Below are positions 43,471 through 56,879 of a stretch of DNA of 64,000 bases, in pieces; position 1 is the stretch's first letter; each line of letters starts with the position of its first letter. The notes beneath the pieces were generated by a model, which saw nothing but the letters and a program-made list of their open reading frames with translations, did not search any database and was not told the origin of the DNA. A program made the position numbers and the translations under genes. Source of the stretch: Candolleomyces eurysporus (lineage: Eukaryota; Basidiomycota; Agaricomycetes; Agaricales; Psathyrellaceae); contig JANBPK010000919.1 in NCBI GenBank assembly GCA_027579435.1, forward strand, positions 496,001 to 560,000, written 5' to 3'.

Positions 43471-46400
43471 ATGCCTACCTGTCGCCGCAAGCGCGTAGTT
43501 CTGAAAGAGCCCTCTGCAGACCTCCTCAAGGCTGTCAAGTCCGATCCCAACCGCCAGGTCTTCTACCTCCATACCACCGGCGAAATATTCGAAACATATG
43601 AGTCTGTGTCTACCCTCCGCCCTTTACCCATCGATGACTTAGCCTGTTCTCAGGGAGTATGCCGCACGAATGTCCTTTTACCGTCTCAGGCAGTTCCAGT
43701 GTGAAGTAACAGGCAAGAGCGGGCTTGACTACTTTCAAGCTCTCGATAGTGAGCGCCAAGAAGCCCGGACGCTCCATTCACGCTTCCCAGAGCCTCTGAA
43801 ATCTGCGGTTCTGAAGGCAGTCCAATGGCGTATGTACTCTGTCACCGTCCTGTTGCATCCTTTGGCTCAGTTCCCATTAGAGGTCGTCGGTCGCCTAGAC
43901 CATCTGGTAGAAGCTGTCTATGACCGTTTCAAAGATAGATACTTCAAAGGAGAATGTACGCTCTTAGTCTTTGGCCGCGAGCCACTTGTCTGACCTTGTT
44001 CTTTTTTCCAGACGTAATTGTTGACCTTGCTGGGACCAAGTGTGTATCTTTGTGGCTTGATCAACCTTCCTCCCTTACCATTATCTTCCCCCCAGGTTCC
44101 AAGCACGGGTTGAACGCGTCTATCCCCCACGATACAGCGACGCCAATGCTCGAGACAGTTTTCAAGAAAGCGCACTCAACGCCCTCGATGCTGAGAAGCC
44201 TCACTCCATCGGAGGTGACCTCAAGATCAGTTTGCAAGATTCTGTAGAGCAGGATGGCCCACACAACTACTTCTACTGGGTCAAACTCTTGGAGCTTGAA
44301 AAAGATAAGGGTCATGAAAAAGGAAAGGGCAAGGCTTCTGTCGACAAGCCGGATGGCAAGCTTGTTGGCAGCCTTGTTGAGGTACAAAGCGCAATGATGA
44401 GGTTAGTCCTCACCCGATTCTGACATGCAAGTAAGTACATTTTTGCTGATGCTTGGTAACAGCCGAGATCGCCTCGCCTTCTCCAAGTCGATCCTTCGTC
44501 GCTTCATTCGCGATTGTGTCGACCGAGATGCTGCTGTTGCTTCGCCGTGGACGGTCAAGCCCATTCTCGCTGCTCGCTATGGAGTTGACTCTGTGATGCC
44601 AGAAGAGACTCGGAAAGGCGTTGAAGACATCAAGAAGGGTGAGATTGACAAGCGTAAGAAAGCTTGGGAGGACAAGGAGGGTCCTCCCTCCAAGAAACAG
44701 AAGAAGATGACAGCCGCTCAGGAAGAGAAAGGTACGTAGAGCAATCGTTCCTCGGTACGCCCGATATTGAATGTCCGCAGCGAAAGCTGCTGCCGCCGCC
44801 GCTGAAAAGAAAGAGCGTGATGCTCGCGACAAGGCAGAAAAACAGAGATTGGCCAAGGAAGAGGCGGAACGACTTGCTGCTGAGAAGAAAAAGAAGAAAC
44901 CGATCCGATACCCGACCGAAGACTTGGATGTTAGGTTGACGGACAAAGATAAGAAAGCAGGTGTGCGACTGCAACGACCTGTCGCAAACCGCGCGATTCT
45001 GCCCTTCAACGAGAAACCTGGTGTATTCGAAGCTTTCCTTATGGCTTGGAACTTCCTCGTTGTCTACGGGTAAGAAGCTGTGTTCTTACAATCAAAGCTT
45101 TTACTTACGTCGTCTATGTAGCCAACCGCTCCATCTTTCTGTTTTCACGCTTGACGAATTTGAGCAAGCGATCCGCCACTCAATTTCTGACCTACCCTGC
45201 GCGCTTCTTGCTGAGGTTCACTCAACGCTCGTGTATAACCTGAGGACGGTGCCGTTTGTGCGGCATAGTCTCCTGCTCTCTTTGCTCAAGCATAAAGAGG
45301 ATCAGGAGCAAGCAGGCCTGGACGATGATATGCCTTATGGTGTTTCAATGGACACACTGACAGCCGGAATGGCTGACGTTGGGAACAACTGGGAACGCGT
45401 TCCACTCCGTTTCTCAGAAGGACGCGAAGGCTGGGAGGAAGCAGTCGTAGGGTGTTTGAAGGATGTAAGTGCTACTATTTCTCATTGTATCCATCTATTT
45501 GCTGACCGTTCTTTTTAGCATGCCAACCTGCCAAATTTTCCCCAAATACGAAGTATTCTCACCAAGCTCCTTTTCGCCCCTGAACACGATGACGACTCGG
45601 CATCTGCTGCATCCGGATCGCGCAGTACATCACCATCGACGACCACCCTCAAAGTTCCAGCTTCACCCAGAGAACGCTACTACTGTCTCGCCCCAGAAGA
45701 AAGAGTCTTTATCTTATCATTTATGTGCAACCTTGCCATTTCCAGCAAAGCTATTCATACGCATATGGAATCGTGTGAAGAGCAACTCACAGCACTACGA
45801 AAAGAAAAAAATTGAAGTGAACCGCCTCAAAAAGCAGTAGTGCGTCCCCATTTCCTGTTCTGCTATTCTCCTTATAGCTAATGTCGCTTCTGGCAGCTTG
45901 GAGGAGATGAACAATCTGATGGGTGAAGCTAAGGAGGAACCCTCTACAAGTAATGGGACGGGAGAAGACGTGACAATGCAGGATTTGAGTGATCTCTCTG
46001 ATATCTCGGAAGGTCGGTCACGGTTTCATCCTAGATATGTAATAGTTGCTGATAGTGTTTTGCAGCTCGTCCAAAGTCTCTTGGCCATTCGAAAGAGAGA
46101 GAAGCGGCAAGGGCTAAGCAAGCGTCAATAAAGCAGGCGATGGCTGAACATCGGAGATTGGACGAAGAGGTGGTGAAACTCGACCGGCGTCTGGAAGGGA
46201 TCGAACGGGATTTCAGAAAACTCCTCGGCGGGGTCCGAGTCAAGCCACTGGGCCGCGATCGCTTTTACAACCGTATATGGTGGTTCGACGGCATGGGTGC
46301 CGCGTCACTGGTTGGAAGTGGTGGTATGGCTCAGTATGGCACTGGTCGGATTTTCATCCAGGGGGCGAGTGAATTCGACCTGGATTTGCTTGTTCAGCGT

Positions 46401-46855
46401 GAAGAAGATAATATGGAGGAGAGACGTCTCGAGGAAGAGGGTGAAGAGGGCACGTTGAAATCGAACGAATGGGCCGTATATTCTGAAGTCGAAGAGGTCA
46501 GTCAAAGTGTTTGTGTATTGTCGACACGAGCTTATCTTGTGGCCTTGTAGGTGGACGATTTCCTTGCGTGGTTAAACCCGAAAGGACAACGGGAGCTTGC
46601 ATTAAAGAACACCATAACACGATGGCTGCCACACATCGCGGCGGGGATGAAGAAGCGTATCACGGTGAGATTCCAGACTGCGTGTGATGCGCGCCGAAAT
46701 GCTGATGACAACTCTTATCTGTCTCCCAGGATCTGACTTCGAACGCCAAGAACACAGACACCCGCCGTAGCGCTCGGACGAAGGCGGCGGGAGTCGACCT
46801 TTCCCGTGAGCCATATATGACTTGGACCAATCGTAAAGCTATCAACGCTTCATAA
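43471..46855 (+). CDS. ITC1: Itc1/Acf1-type ISWI chromatin-remodelling subunit
   Basis: Thirteen exons: 43471-43601, 43654-43829, 43881-43955, 44012-44039, 44096-44401, 44463-44731, 44781-45069, 45122-45464, 45519-45836, 45897-46012, 46066-46496, 46551-46664, 46730-46855. After removal of one A from the A7 run at 45805-45811 they sum to 906 aa. The WAC domain is at the N-terminus (MPTCRRKRVVL, HTTGEIFETYEEY, GRLDHLVEAVYDRFKDRYF). A Lys/Glu/Ala coiled coil is followed by DDT (~410-470: FEAFLMAWNFLVVYGQPL, LAEVHSTLVYNL) and WHIM-like motifs (RVKPLGRDRFYNRIWWFDG; VDDFLAWLNPKG). Such proteins pair with ISWI ATPases to space nucleosomes and repress transcription. Exon 4 is only 28 nt. The frameshift has no N, so it is either an unflagged homopolymer error or a real break; conservation favours error. 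Confidence 0.9.
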
Positions 46856-47196
46856 CGGGGTTTCTGCCAGCGAATTGTTCTCACTCTTCCTACTGTATTG
46901 AGACTGTCTATAATTATGCGCCGCCCGTGTATTAGATTATTATGGCTCGTTGCGCCTTTCGAGCACAACCTTCCCGGCAATGCTGGAGTCAAAGACTGGA
47001 CAGATGACCATGCGATGAGTTTGGACAGTTCATTTCCCATCCAAGACCCAAGCTTGGGTCTCGAGAGCCATTTTAGGAGATTGATGTCAACATGCCAGTT
47101 TAGCCGACGCGTTGAATTGAGATAAGAGCCAACTATTAGTATCTCCCTACATGATGGGCTCCAAACCGTCCCCCGTTTCTCCACCCTCCCGTCTCC
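46856..47196. other. Intergenic, 341 bp
   Basis: 3' UTR of ITC1 and promoter of the transporter. Nothing else recognised. Confidence 0.4.
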
Positions 47197-49616
47197 ATGA
47201 CTTCCTATGGGACGACGTCCTTCACCATTGGCTCTGCAGTTAGCGCGACGGGCAGCGCCTTCTCTGATGCATTTGAGTCTTGTAAGTTCCGGTCTCCTGT
47301 GGAGCTCGAGCTGAGCTCCGGAAAATTGCTCATTCTTGCTCATTCTTACTCATCCTGCGATAACCAGACCGACGTGCACAGTATCTGTTTGCCGGCTCTG
47401 CGGTAGCCCCCGGGACAGATGCAGAGGACGACGAATTCGAAGACTTCGACGAGGAGACTGGTTTCCGACGCCGTATCCTCGAGTCCGAGGATGAGGGTGA
47501 CGACGTTGAGTACGAACGTCGGACTCAGTCTTTTGGAGACGATGCGTTTACCACCTCGTTTGACTGGGACGAGGATCAGGACTCTCTGTTCACCCCTTCG
47601 ATGGCGTCTCAGAGGAACACTCACGCCGACTATTATCGGGGCAGGAATCCTCGCCGCTTTCAGCGGCCTACGATTCCGAGGGTGCAGCAGCTGCGTGCAA
47701 TGGAGACCTCCCCACTCATATCAAGGAACCCCTCCTTGGTACGATCGGTCCACGAGCAGATCGTAGCTCAGGAGTCCGATGTTAAGGACTACGGGCTGGC
47801 CCCCGCACTCGATACATCCCTGTTGGCGCCACCACCCCAGACCTTGCATCACCGGTCATCTAATTTATCCCACAAGACCAATATATCCCACAGGACCACG
47901 CACTATACCTACGTAGGTCGTAGTACCTATGGACAAACGGTATGTCGAGCCATTGCTAGCCCTTCTGTGGTGTTGACAATTTGTGGATAGCTGTTCAACT
48001 CCATTGCCATCCTCCTCGGAATTGGAATGCTTTCCGAACCCTTGGCATTTGCTTACTCTGGTTGGATAATGGGAACTGCTCTCACTATCGCCTACGCATA
48101 CATCTCATGCTATACGTCAGTGTCATTCCGTTTCTTTGTTCTGCTTCTCTGACATGTCCCAAAGTGCAAAGATTCTCGCGAGGATGATTCTGTCCGACCC
48201 AAGACTCCGGTCTTACTCTGATATAGGGAGGAAAGCCTTTGGACCTCGAGCTACCTTGTTTATCAGTTTGATGTTCTGTCTGGAGCTCTTCGCTGTCACG
48301 TATGTATACTTCATGCGAATGTTCTCATTTCCGATTCTAACCGACGTGTCAGGGTGATCCTCGTCACACTCTACGGAGATTCGATCCATACCATTCTCCC
48401 CTATGCTTCCGCAGATACGTACAAAGTGTGCGTTCTGGTCGTGTGAGTCGAATTCCTCTCTGTGGCTATCTGTGGGAGATTAAATGTCTTTAGCCTTATT
48501 CCGACGGTGTTCCTGCCACTCTCACTGATATCGTATACATCCATCTTGGGTATCCTTTCCTCTATCACCCTCGTGATCGTTATCTTCGTCGATGGCTTTT
48601 CGAAGAAGGAGGGCCCCGGCAGCCTCTTTGACCCTGCGCCAACCGATGCAGGAGTGAAAGATCTCAACAAACTAGGCATCGCGTTTGGTTTGTTCATGGC
48701 TGGGGTAAGCAACGTGTTTTTAATGCTTCGAATTTGATTTCCATATTCACATTCATCTCCAGTTCTCTGGGCACCCAGTCATTCCATCTCTGGCGAGAGA
48801 TATGATCGATCCAAGCCAATTCGATAACATGATCAACTGGGCATTTGTAAGTTTCACGAACGCACTGTAAATGGCTCCGTATTGAGACTTGTATAGGGGA
48901 TTGCATCCCTTATCTACGCAGCTATAGGGGGTGCAGGCTACCTTNATGTTTGGAAACGATGTCCATGACGAAGTAGGGTGCTTCAGATAACATCCCCCTT
49001 CCTTACTGAGCCTTGTCTAGATCAGCATCGACCTTTTGATCACCCCTGGGTACAGCTCGTTCGTTAACCAAGTATGCCTATGGCTTCTTGTCATCAGCCC
49101 AATGTGAGCTCAAAAAAATACTCTCTAAAGTTCGTGCCTCACTCTAGCCGTGCAGATCCAAGTTCGGCTTGAATGCTCAACCCGTTAGTCCNTTTTTTTT
49201 CTTGACCTCCTGACCCGGCTGCTCATATCTTGCGACAGCTGAATGCGACCCTCGAAATCTTGCTCGGACTTGACACACCGGGCTTCTCGTCTCCTGAGGG
49301 TCTGGCGGCAAAACCAGACGAGCTATCCTCTATAACGCCCCCAGGTTCGCACGTCCGACTGAAGAAGGTCCTCGCGATCATCCAACGGATTGTGGTCACG
49401 GTCCTTACAGTCTCGGTGTCGATCGTAATCCCGGAATTCAGCGCCATGATGGCTTTCCTCGGTTCATTCACTGCATTCATGCTATCCATTGTCGGGCCCA
49501 TCCTCGCAAAAGTGTCAATAGAGGGCCGTTGTGGGTTCTTTGACGGTATGCTTGTGTTCCTTGGCATTGGGATGGCGGTGTGGGGAACCTTGGCAGCGTT
49601 CTGGTCTGCTTCATGA
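47197..49616 (+). CDS. Avt-family vacuolar amino-acid transporter
   Basis: Exons 47197-47281, 47368-47939, 47991-48115, 48165-48299, 48353-48442, 48494-48704, 48763-48846, 48897-48972, 49021-49103, 49156-49183, 49239-49616 give 621 aa with the N at 48945 removed. The first ~215 residues are hydrophilic and acidic (DAEDDEFEDFDEETGF) with a DETSPLISRN-like vacuolar-tail segment (AMETSPLISRNPS). The AAAP-family core then has about 11 membrane segments: NSIAILLGIGMLSEPLAFAY, LFISLMFCLELFAVT, FLPLSLISYTSILGI, LGIAFGLFMAGFSGHPVIP, IYAAIGGAGYLMFG, and a C-terminal cluster (VLTVSVSIVIPEF, LGSFTAFMLSIVGPI). The NS-LG-GML-P pattern in TM1 is the family signature. It resembles Avt1/Avt3-type exchangers at the vacuole; amino-acid specificity cannot be read. 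Confidence 0.9.
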
Positions 49617-49790
49617 AGTTACGAATACAATATCTAATGCAGCTCTCGTATTTACGCCCAATTTCACGATATACGTCACTTATAACCTAACCTTCTTGGC
49701 CCGAATGGACGTTCTTTTTGGTTTAGCTAGTAAATATTGCCAACAACGTCGTCGCATCCGTAAACTACATATCTATAGAACCAAGAAGAA

Positions 49791-50739
49791 TCAAGCTTTC
49801 ACCGCATGGGAGATGAGTTTTGTGAGTTCTAAAGCGCAAAATACATGAGATAAACATGAAGCGGTAATATCGNAAAAAAAGGCTTACGAGGAAGCTTGAT
49901 CTGCTCTTGTACGACGGTGGCTTCAATTTGGTTGTCCGGGTTGGGCGGGACGATGATGGTTCCGGTGGAAGAATCAATCTCCCAACCTAGGCTTTTTACA
50001 TAGGATACCAAACCATCGCCTATAACACTTGACCGGTAAGAAAGCGCCATATGAAGAAGACAGGCCATAGCATTACCCTCGAGGTTCAAGTAGGAGCCCA
50101 ATCGCTCTGAGCTAATGCGAGTGAAAGTCGCTGTGACCGCACGGATGGCGACTTGCCGGATCGAGTTTTCGAAACCGGTCACCTCGACGGTGTAGTTGTC
50201 GCGAAGGTTCTCGAATTCGTCAGAGAGGTAGGTTTCCCAGAATGCAGGGAACCGGCATCTGTAGAGCAGATTTTGGAGGTCTTTGAGCTGGGGGAGGGTC
50301 GAGGGAAGAGGATCGGGCTCGTCGAGGTGACTGGGAGCTGTTCGCTCGTCCAGTAGCGATATGCAAAGATTGAAGTCGGGTAGAGGGGATGCAGCGAGAG
50401 CCTTGATGAGGATGTTGATTACGATGTCCGGATTGTAAATGTCCGGGTTGAATTGATATCTATAGACACGAAATTAGAGCATGCGATGGGAGTTGAATGG
50501 AGATTTCAAATACAGCTTGAGGATGGCTAGATTGGCCAGACAGTCATATTCTTCACTGCGAATTTGATGGTAGAGATAGTCCTCGAGAATGCTAAGATTC
50601 GTGGGGTTGTATCGGTCTACGGAAGAGATAAAATTTAATCACGGATTGGCTGAGACTGGGGAGTATGCGTACCGACGCCATTGACAAGATCGTCAATGGT
50701 TGTTGGGCGAGTGGAAGGCTTTATCCAGGTAGAGGCCAT
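49791..50739 (-). CDS. Translation initiation factor eIF3 subunit k
   Basis: Exons 50739-50673, 50616-50514, 50459-49888, 49828-49791 give 259 aa. eIF3k is a helical HEAT-plus-winged-helix (PCI-like) subunit. Recognised stretches are DLVNGVDRYNPTNLSILEDYL, YDCLANLAILKLYQFNP, DFNLCISLL, LLYRCRFPAFWETY, FENSIRQVAIRAVTATFTRI and the tail NQIEATVVQEQIKLPQLTKLIS. eIF3k belongs to the non-essential eIF3k-eIF3l module. The last exon codes only 11 residues. The N at 49873 is inside intron 3 and does no harm. It converges on the transporter (175 bp) and diverges from the WD40 gene (104 bp). Confidence 0.9.
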
Positions 50740-50843
50740 TTTGTTTGGAGGTAGAGGACAAGGAGGGAGGGCCGCNTTTTTTCGAGCACGTGGTCTGAAC
50801 ACGGTCAAAGCCAAACTTGAATCTGGTCTCTCTGCACCGCGAT
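50740..50843. promoter_or_regulatory. Short divergent promoter, eIF3k / WDR5-like
   Basis: 104 bp between start codons; contains an N at 50776 beside a T run. No TATA box was seen. Confidence 0.35.
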
Positions 50844-52202
<1,359 letters not shown>

Positions 52203-52277
52203 GCGCTGTGGAAGCTGTATAATAGCTACTGATATCCCTGTTGCTACCATGTTCTGGAATAAATGAGGCTGCGCTGA

Positions 52278-52952
<675 letters not shown>

Positions 52953-53150
52953 TTCGCTACTTCCTTGCCTCTCATTGTGATGCATGTGATGGCTCCTTAC
53001 GTTGTACTCCGACTCCTGCTACGATAACACCATACATCTCGATATTCATACTTACGATCATTGTACGCACATACGCACCCTTACGAATTTGATATTCAAT
53101 CCTGTTCATGTTCAACCACTGTGAGCTAAACTACTGAAACATAAGTCTTT

Positions 53151-54290
53151 CTAATCATCGTTTCGTGAGGGACTTGATTCGGCGGTGGTCTTGGTCGCTT
53201 CGAGCTTCTTGCGCCTTCGTCGCCTTTTCTTTGCGGAAGATTCCGATTGAGTAGCGTCGTCTTCCTTCGTTGGGCTGAGGCCTTCATCGTCGTGTTCGTC
53301 TCCTCGCTTTCGTTTACCCAAATTCGCTTTCTCGGTACTCTGACTTGACATAACCTTGCCCTTCCCTTTATCCGGGTTCGACTTGGGCTGTTGCTGAGGG
53401 TGTTCCGTCGTCTTTTTCTTCCTGACACTGAGAGGGTTGGGACCCTTGGGACCCTTTTTCTTGACTTTCTTTGGAGCCTCCGGTTGGCTCGCTTCGATAA
53501 GAGCGGCATCGGATGTGGAAGCTCCCAAAAGCTTTTGTTCGGCCTGGTGAGAGAGAAAGCCCGAATTTGAGCATGCACGCATGCTACATGAGGTATGTAG
53601 ATGGACACCTACCAAAGCCTTTTTTCGTAGTGTAGAGTCGCTTGGAGGTTCAAGGACCAGCACTGAGCGGTTGATGTGGATTATGGGTACCGCGGGGATG
53701 CTTCGAAGTTTCGTGCGGAGGGTTGAAGATTGGGTGGATATCACGTATCTGTGTTTGTTGCTATCGCCTGTTCGGAGTAGACAAGTCGAACAAAATGAAT
53801 TTAAGAGCCTGGAGGGGGACGGAGAAAGGAGCAGTGAACGAACCAATAACGTCTGCGAGGCAATCGTCCCCTGGAATGGCCTCTCGATGGTTACATTTCC
53901 GCCGTTCGAACATCTTCGCAATGTCCACTGCTGGCTGAGCAGGGTTTCCTTCGAGGTAGAGCTCGTGGATGCAGCATTGGGTTATCACTACAATACGGCT
54001 TTGCCGCCGCAATCCTCAGAGATTGAACGATGTTTTGGCAGAGCACTTTGCTTACTCGGTTTTACTTCTCCCTGAAGGACGTTTGCGAGCTGCTTGACGA
54101 GGTCCATGTTGCTGCTCACAGCCATCTTGCAGGTCTCCGAGTCAACTGGGCGGAGAAAAAGTCAGGTAGGGAGCGGAATGATAAAGACCAGGGGAGGCGT
54201 ACTGAGCAATTGGTACGGCTGCCTGAATCCGAAAAAATGGGAGTAGAGGTGCATGAGCTTGCGATAAGCCTTGGCTCGTTTTTGCCTCAT
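53151..54290 (-). CDS. UTP23: Utp23, small-subunit processome PIN-like protein
   Basis: Exons 54290-54203, 54145-54056, 53987-53844, 53767-53613, 53543-53151 give 289 aa. The N-terminus MRQKRAKAYRKLMHLYSHFFGF and QPYQLLIDSETC begin the PIN-like domain. MITQCCIHELYLEG, FERRKCNHREAI (with the Cys/His zinc-binding residues), HRYVISTQSSTLRTKLRSIP and INRSVLVLEPPSD follow. KKGPKGPNPLSVRKKK and a long Lys/Arg-rich tail are typical of Utp23. It acts with U3/snR30 in 18S pre-rRNA processing in the nucleolus. In known Utp23 proteins the PIN acidic residues are partly lost, so it binds rather than cuts RNA. Confidence 0.92.
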
Positions 54291-54396
54291 TTTGAATTGA
54301 CAGGAGCGGCGATGGTATGGGTTTGAGAGGATGAGTGATGGGATTCAAGAATTTGGCTCCTCTCCGGTAAATTGATCGCTCTTACCTTGAACGGCC
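54291..54396. promoter_or_regulatory. Short divergent promoter, UTP23 / EMC7
   Basis: 106 bp between start codons of two housekeeping genes; no TATA box. Shared control inferred from spacing. Confidence 0.4.
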
Positions 54397-55449
54397 ATGG
54401 TCTCGCTGCCACGGACTTCTCTCTGCCTCGTGTTTCTATGGCAAGTCGTTGAATTAGTCCTCGGGAAATTTGCGCTCACTCTGCCCTAGGATTGTGGGGG
54501 CATTTGCTGCTGTGGATATTCGAGGCCGCGTACTTTGGAATGACGTGTGTGCAAGTGCGTTTCGATATACAGCTGGCGGATTCTACTGCATCTCTGAATC
54601 ACGTCCTTCATTGCAGATGCAACAGCTCTTGGAAGGGCGAAAGTAGTCCTTGACTCTGGCAGCGAGCATGCCGGAACCGTGACACAGAGCGGCCGATTCC
54701 TCATGTATGTTGCTCCAGCCCTTTGCTTCACGGATTGCATCCTGACTAGCGCCCTCCCTGTCCAGTCGTGACGTCCCCGTTGGAACTTACATTCTATCCG
54801 TTATCACTCATGACTATACCTTCGATCAAGTAAGCCCATAAATAGGCTCCAATGCCAATGGTACTGATAGCGTTCTCTTGCAGCTTCGGGTCGACGTCCT
54901 CGACTCAGAGTCGTCTCCCGTAGAGGTTCGACCATACATTGCCGGGACACCCTTGGACCCTCCGTCTACTGTGCTGCTTCCCTACCCCATCACACTCTCA
55001 GCAAAAGACAAATTCAGCTATTTCTCTCCCCCAGAGTCGTTCAACATCCTCGGCATGTTGACCAACCCCATGGTCATGATGATGGTGGTTGGCGGAGTTA
55101 TGATGTTCACGATGCCCTACTTGATGGTATGCTCATTGTTCTCTTCTAATACTGCTGGCTAACTGTATGGTTCACTTGACTTTTAGGACAACCTCGATCC
55201 AAGCGCGTTGGAAGAGCTTAAAGAACAACAATCCCGAGTTGCTGGAGTGCAGAGTGCATTCGCTTCGGGAGACTTTAAGTCTGGGTAAGCTTGCTTTTCC
55301 GGCTGTTAAGTCCATAACTAACGCTGTAGAACCGTAGGGTTTCTGCGATCATGTCTGCGGGAGAGCCGTCAAAAGACTCTCCGGAAAGTTCTTCGAATGC
55401 TAGGACACCTCAGAAGGCCTCGAAGGGCTCAAAACGTGCTAAACGATGA
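54397..55449 (+). CDS. EMC7: ER membrane protein complex subunit 7 (Emc7)
   Basis: Exons 54397-54440, 54490-54554, 54617-54704, 54766-54829, 54884-55126, 55187-55284, 55338-55449 give 237 aa. Residues 1-23 form a signal peptide (SLCLVFLWIVGAFAAV). The lumenal beta-sandwich shows DIRGRVLWND, ATALGRAKVVLDSG, TQSGRFLIRDVPVGTYILSV and FDQLRVDVLDSE. One membrane helix follows (TNPMVMMMVVGGVMMFTMPYLM), then a cytosolic Ser/Lys tail. The EMC inserts tail-anchored and multipass proteins into the ER membrane. Intron 1 (54441-54489, 49 nt) begins GCAAGT, a canonical GC-type donor. It joins FLW to IVGAF so that signal peptide and mature domain are continuous. Confidence 0.92.
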
Positions 55450-56165
55450 CCTTGTCTTTGATGTCAAATACCAACGCTGTTGTCCAGTCATTAATACTTT
55501 CAAGTTTCGCGTGAATTGTGCATCCGCAAGCGTTTCGTGTGGATTGAATCATGCATAAGGCTGAAGCTTTCACCCTCCCTTTCCACTGTCAAACACTTCA
55601 ACGCTTTCATTCGTTGTACCGCGTGGATGGTGTGCATCGACTGCGGAGGTAAGGTTATGGGTGTTCCTGAAAACGTCCCCCTGGTGACGATGGTTTCATA
55701 TACATCGATTAAAATATGGTGTATTGGTATTCGCAGCGCGTCAACTTGAAAATATTTGACCCGGCGCGGGCAGGCACAGCGAAACATTCCACCTCCCCAG
55801 CCCAATACTGCGTTGTACCAACGTCATTGTCATGAATTGTGTTGCACATGGGCATCCGTAAGTCTGACAACGGGTAAAGCTTTCGACCCAGCGCGATTCA
55901 TGCGTTCAGAACCGTGTGCTCTGATAGAGTAGAATTCAGTTTTGAGTCCGACGGGTAACGCAGAGCGTCACGGATCATTTGGTTTCTAGGACCAGTGGAC
56001 TGGGTCAATGCTCTCGACGATCGGGGGCACACACGAGACGACCAACCTTCGCTTGAATTGAGTCAAGATCGCATTTGCAGACTTGCGTTCCTCATGGGGC
56101 GGGGTAGGTGGCCTATACCACGACCCTCAGTTGAGCCAGTTGTGAGTAAATGCAGTGGAATAGGC
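55450..56165. other. Intergenic, 716 bp, between convergent genes
   Basis: Expected to hold two 3' UTRs. Short ORFs on both strands lack protein-like features. Nothing else recognised. Confidence 0.4.
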
Positions 56166-56492
56166 CTACCGCTCATCTCGTAGGGTTTCTATGATAAACA
56201 TCCTATCGTTCTTCCCGTCGTTCTCCTCTGCAGATGCAGCCGCCGCTCCTGGTGCCTCTTCGACCTTGAGACCAGTCACGATGAGGCTATCAGAGACGCT
56301 TTGGGCGGTCGGAACCGGGTCGTCATAGTTGAGGACCAAGACGTGCTCCCCTGGGTGTTCGGGCAAGACGGTGAGCGGGGGATCGTCTGCATAATGGTAT
56401 TGGATCGCTGGATGGCGTAGGTTGTTGGAAGACGGGGGTTGCGAGGTGGAGTGGTGAGCCACAAGCACATAAAAGGGCGGTCGAGAGGCCAT
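56166..56492 (-). CDS. Small fungal protein, 108 aa, function unknown
   Basis: A single uninterrupted frame from MASRPPFYVLVAHH to TLRDER. Notable short blocks are HPAIQYHYADDPPLTVLP, EHVLVLNYDD and SLIVTGLKVEEAPGA; the ending MFIIETL looks like a beta strand. These blocks resemble small uncharacterised basidiomycete proteins as far as memory allows, but no domain name can be given. No signal peptide or membrane helix. Lack of an intron is unusual for this window but fits its size. Confidence 0.65.
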   Translation of the reverse strand: MASRPPFYVLVAHHSTSQPPSSNNLRHPAIQYHYADDPPLTVLPEHPGEHVLVLNYDDPVPTAQSVSDSLIVTGLKVEEAPGAAAASAEENDGKNDRMFIIETLRDER

Positions 56493-56879
56493 CTTGGTGG
56501 CGGGAGGCCAGTGCCGCGGCTGGCTTTATTGAATTTCCCCCGATCAAATGGTTTGGTCGCTCTCGCTCATTGCTTATTTTATTCTTGGCTTGCTCCTTGA
56601 CGATGCTCATCCACAACTCTGTTTCGTAAAATTTTCGTCCAGGTACACGCTGGCGTAATTCTATACCTAATGGTATACGTTTACCGGAGTGACGGTAACC
56701 TGTTATGATCTGCCATAGCAACATCCATCGGCGCGCATTGGGATTTAAGTCGCTGGCTCGTATGGTTGGTTGGCATATTCTAACCCCCGCACCTTTCTCG
56801 GTTTTTTGGACCTCTTCATCGCGAAGACCCACCCATTCTTTTATTTACATTCTTTTTTTTTCNTTTTTTGACCTTGGAG
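56493..56879. other. Divergent intergenic region with T-rich leader
   Basis: Holds promoters of the 108-aa gene and the CAP gene. A run of T with an N at 56863 lies ~17 bp before the CAP ATG. Confidence 0.4.

Noticed and set aside
44410..45009. 199-codon minus-strand ORF
   Set aside because: Antisense of the Lys/Glu/Ala coiled coil of ITC1.
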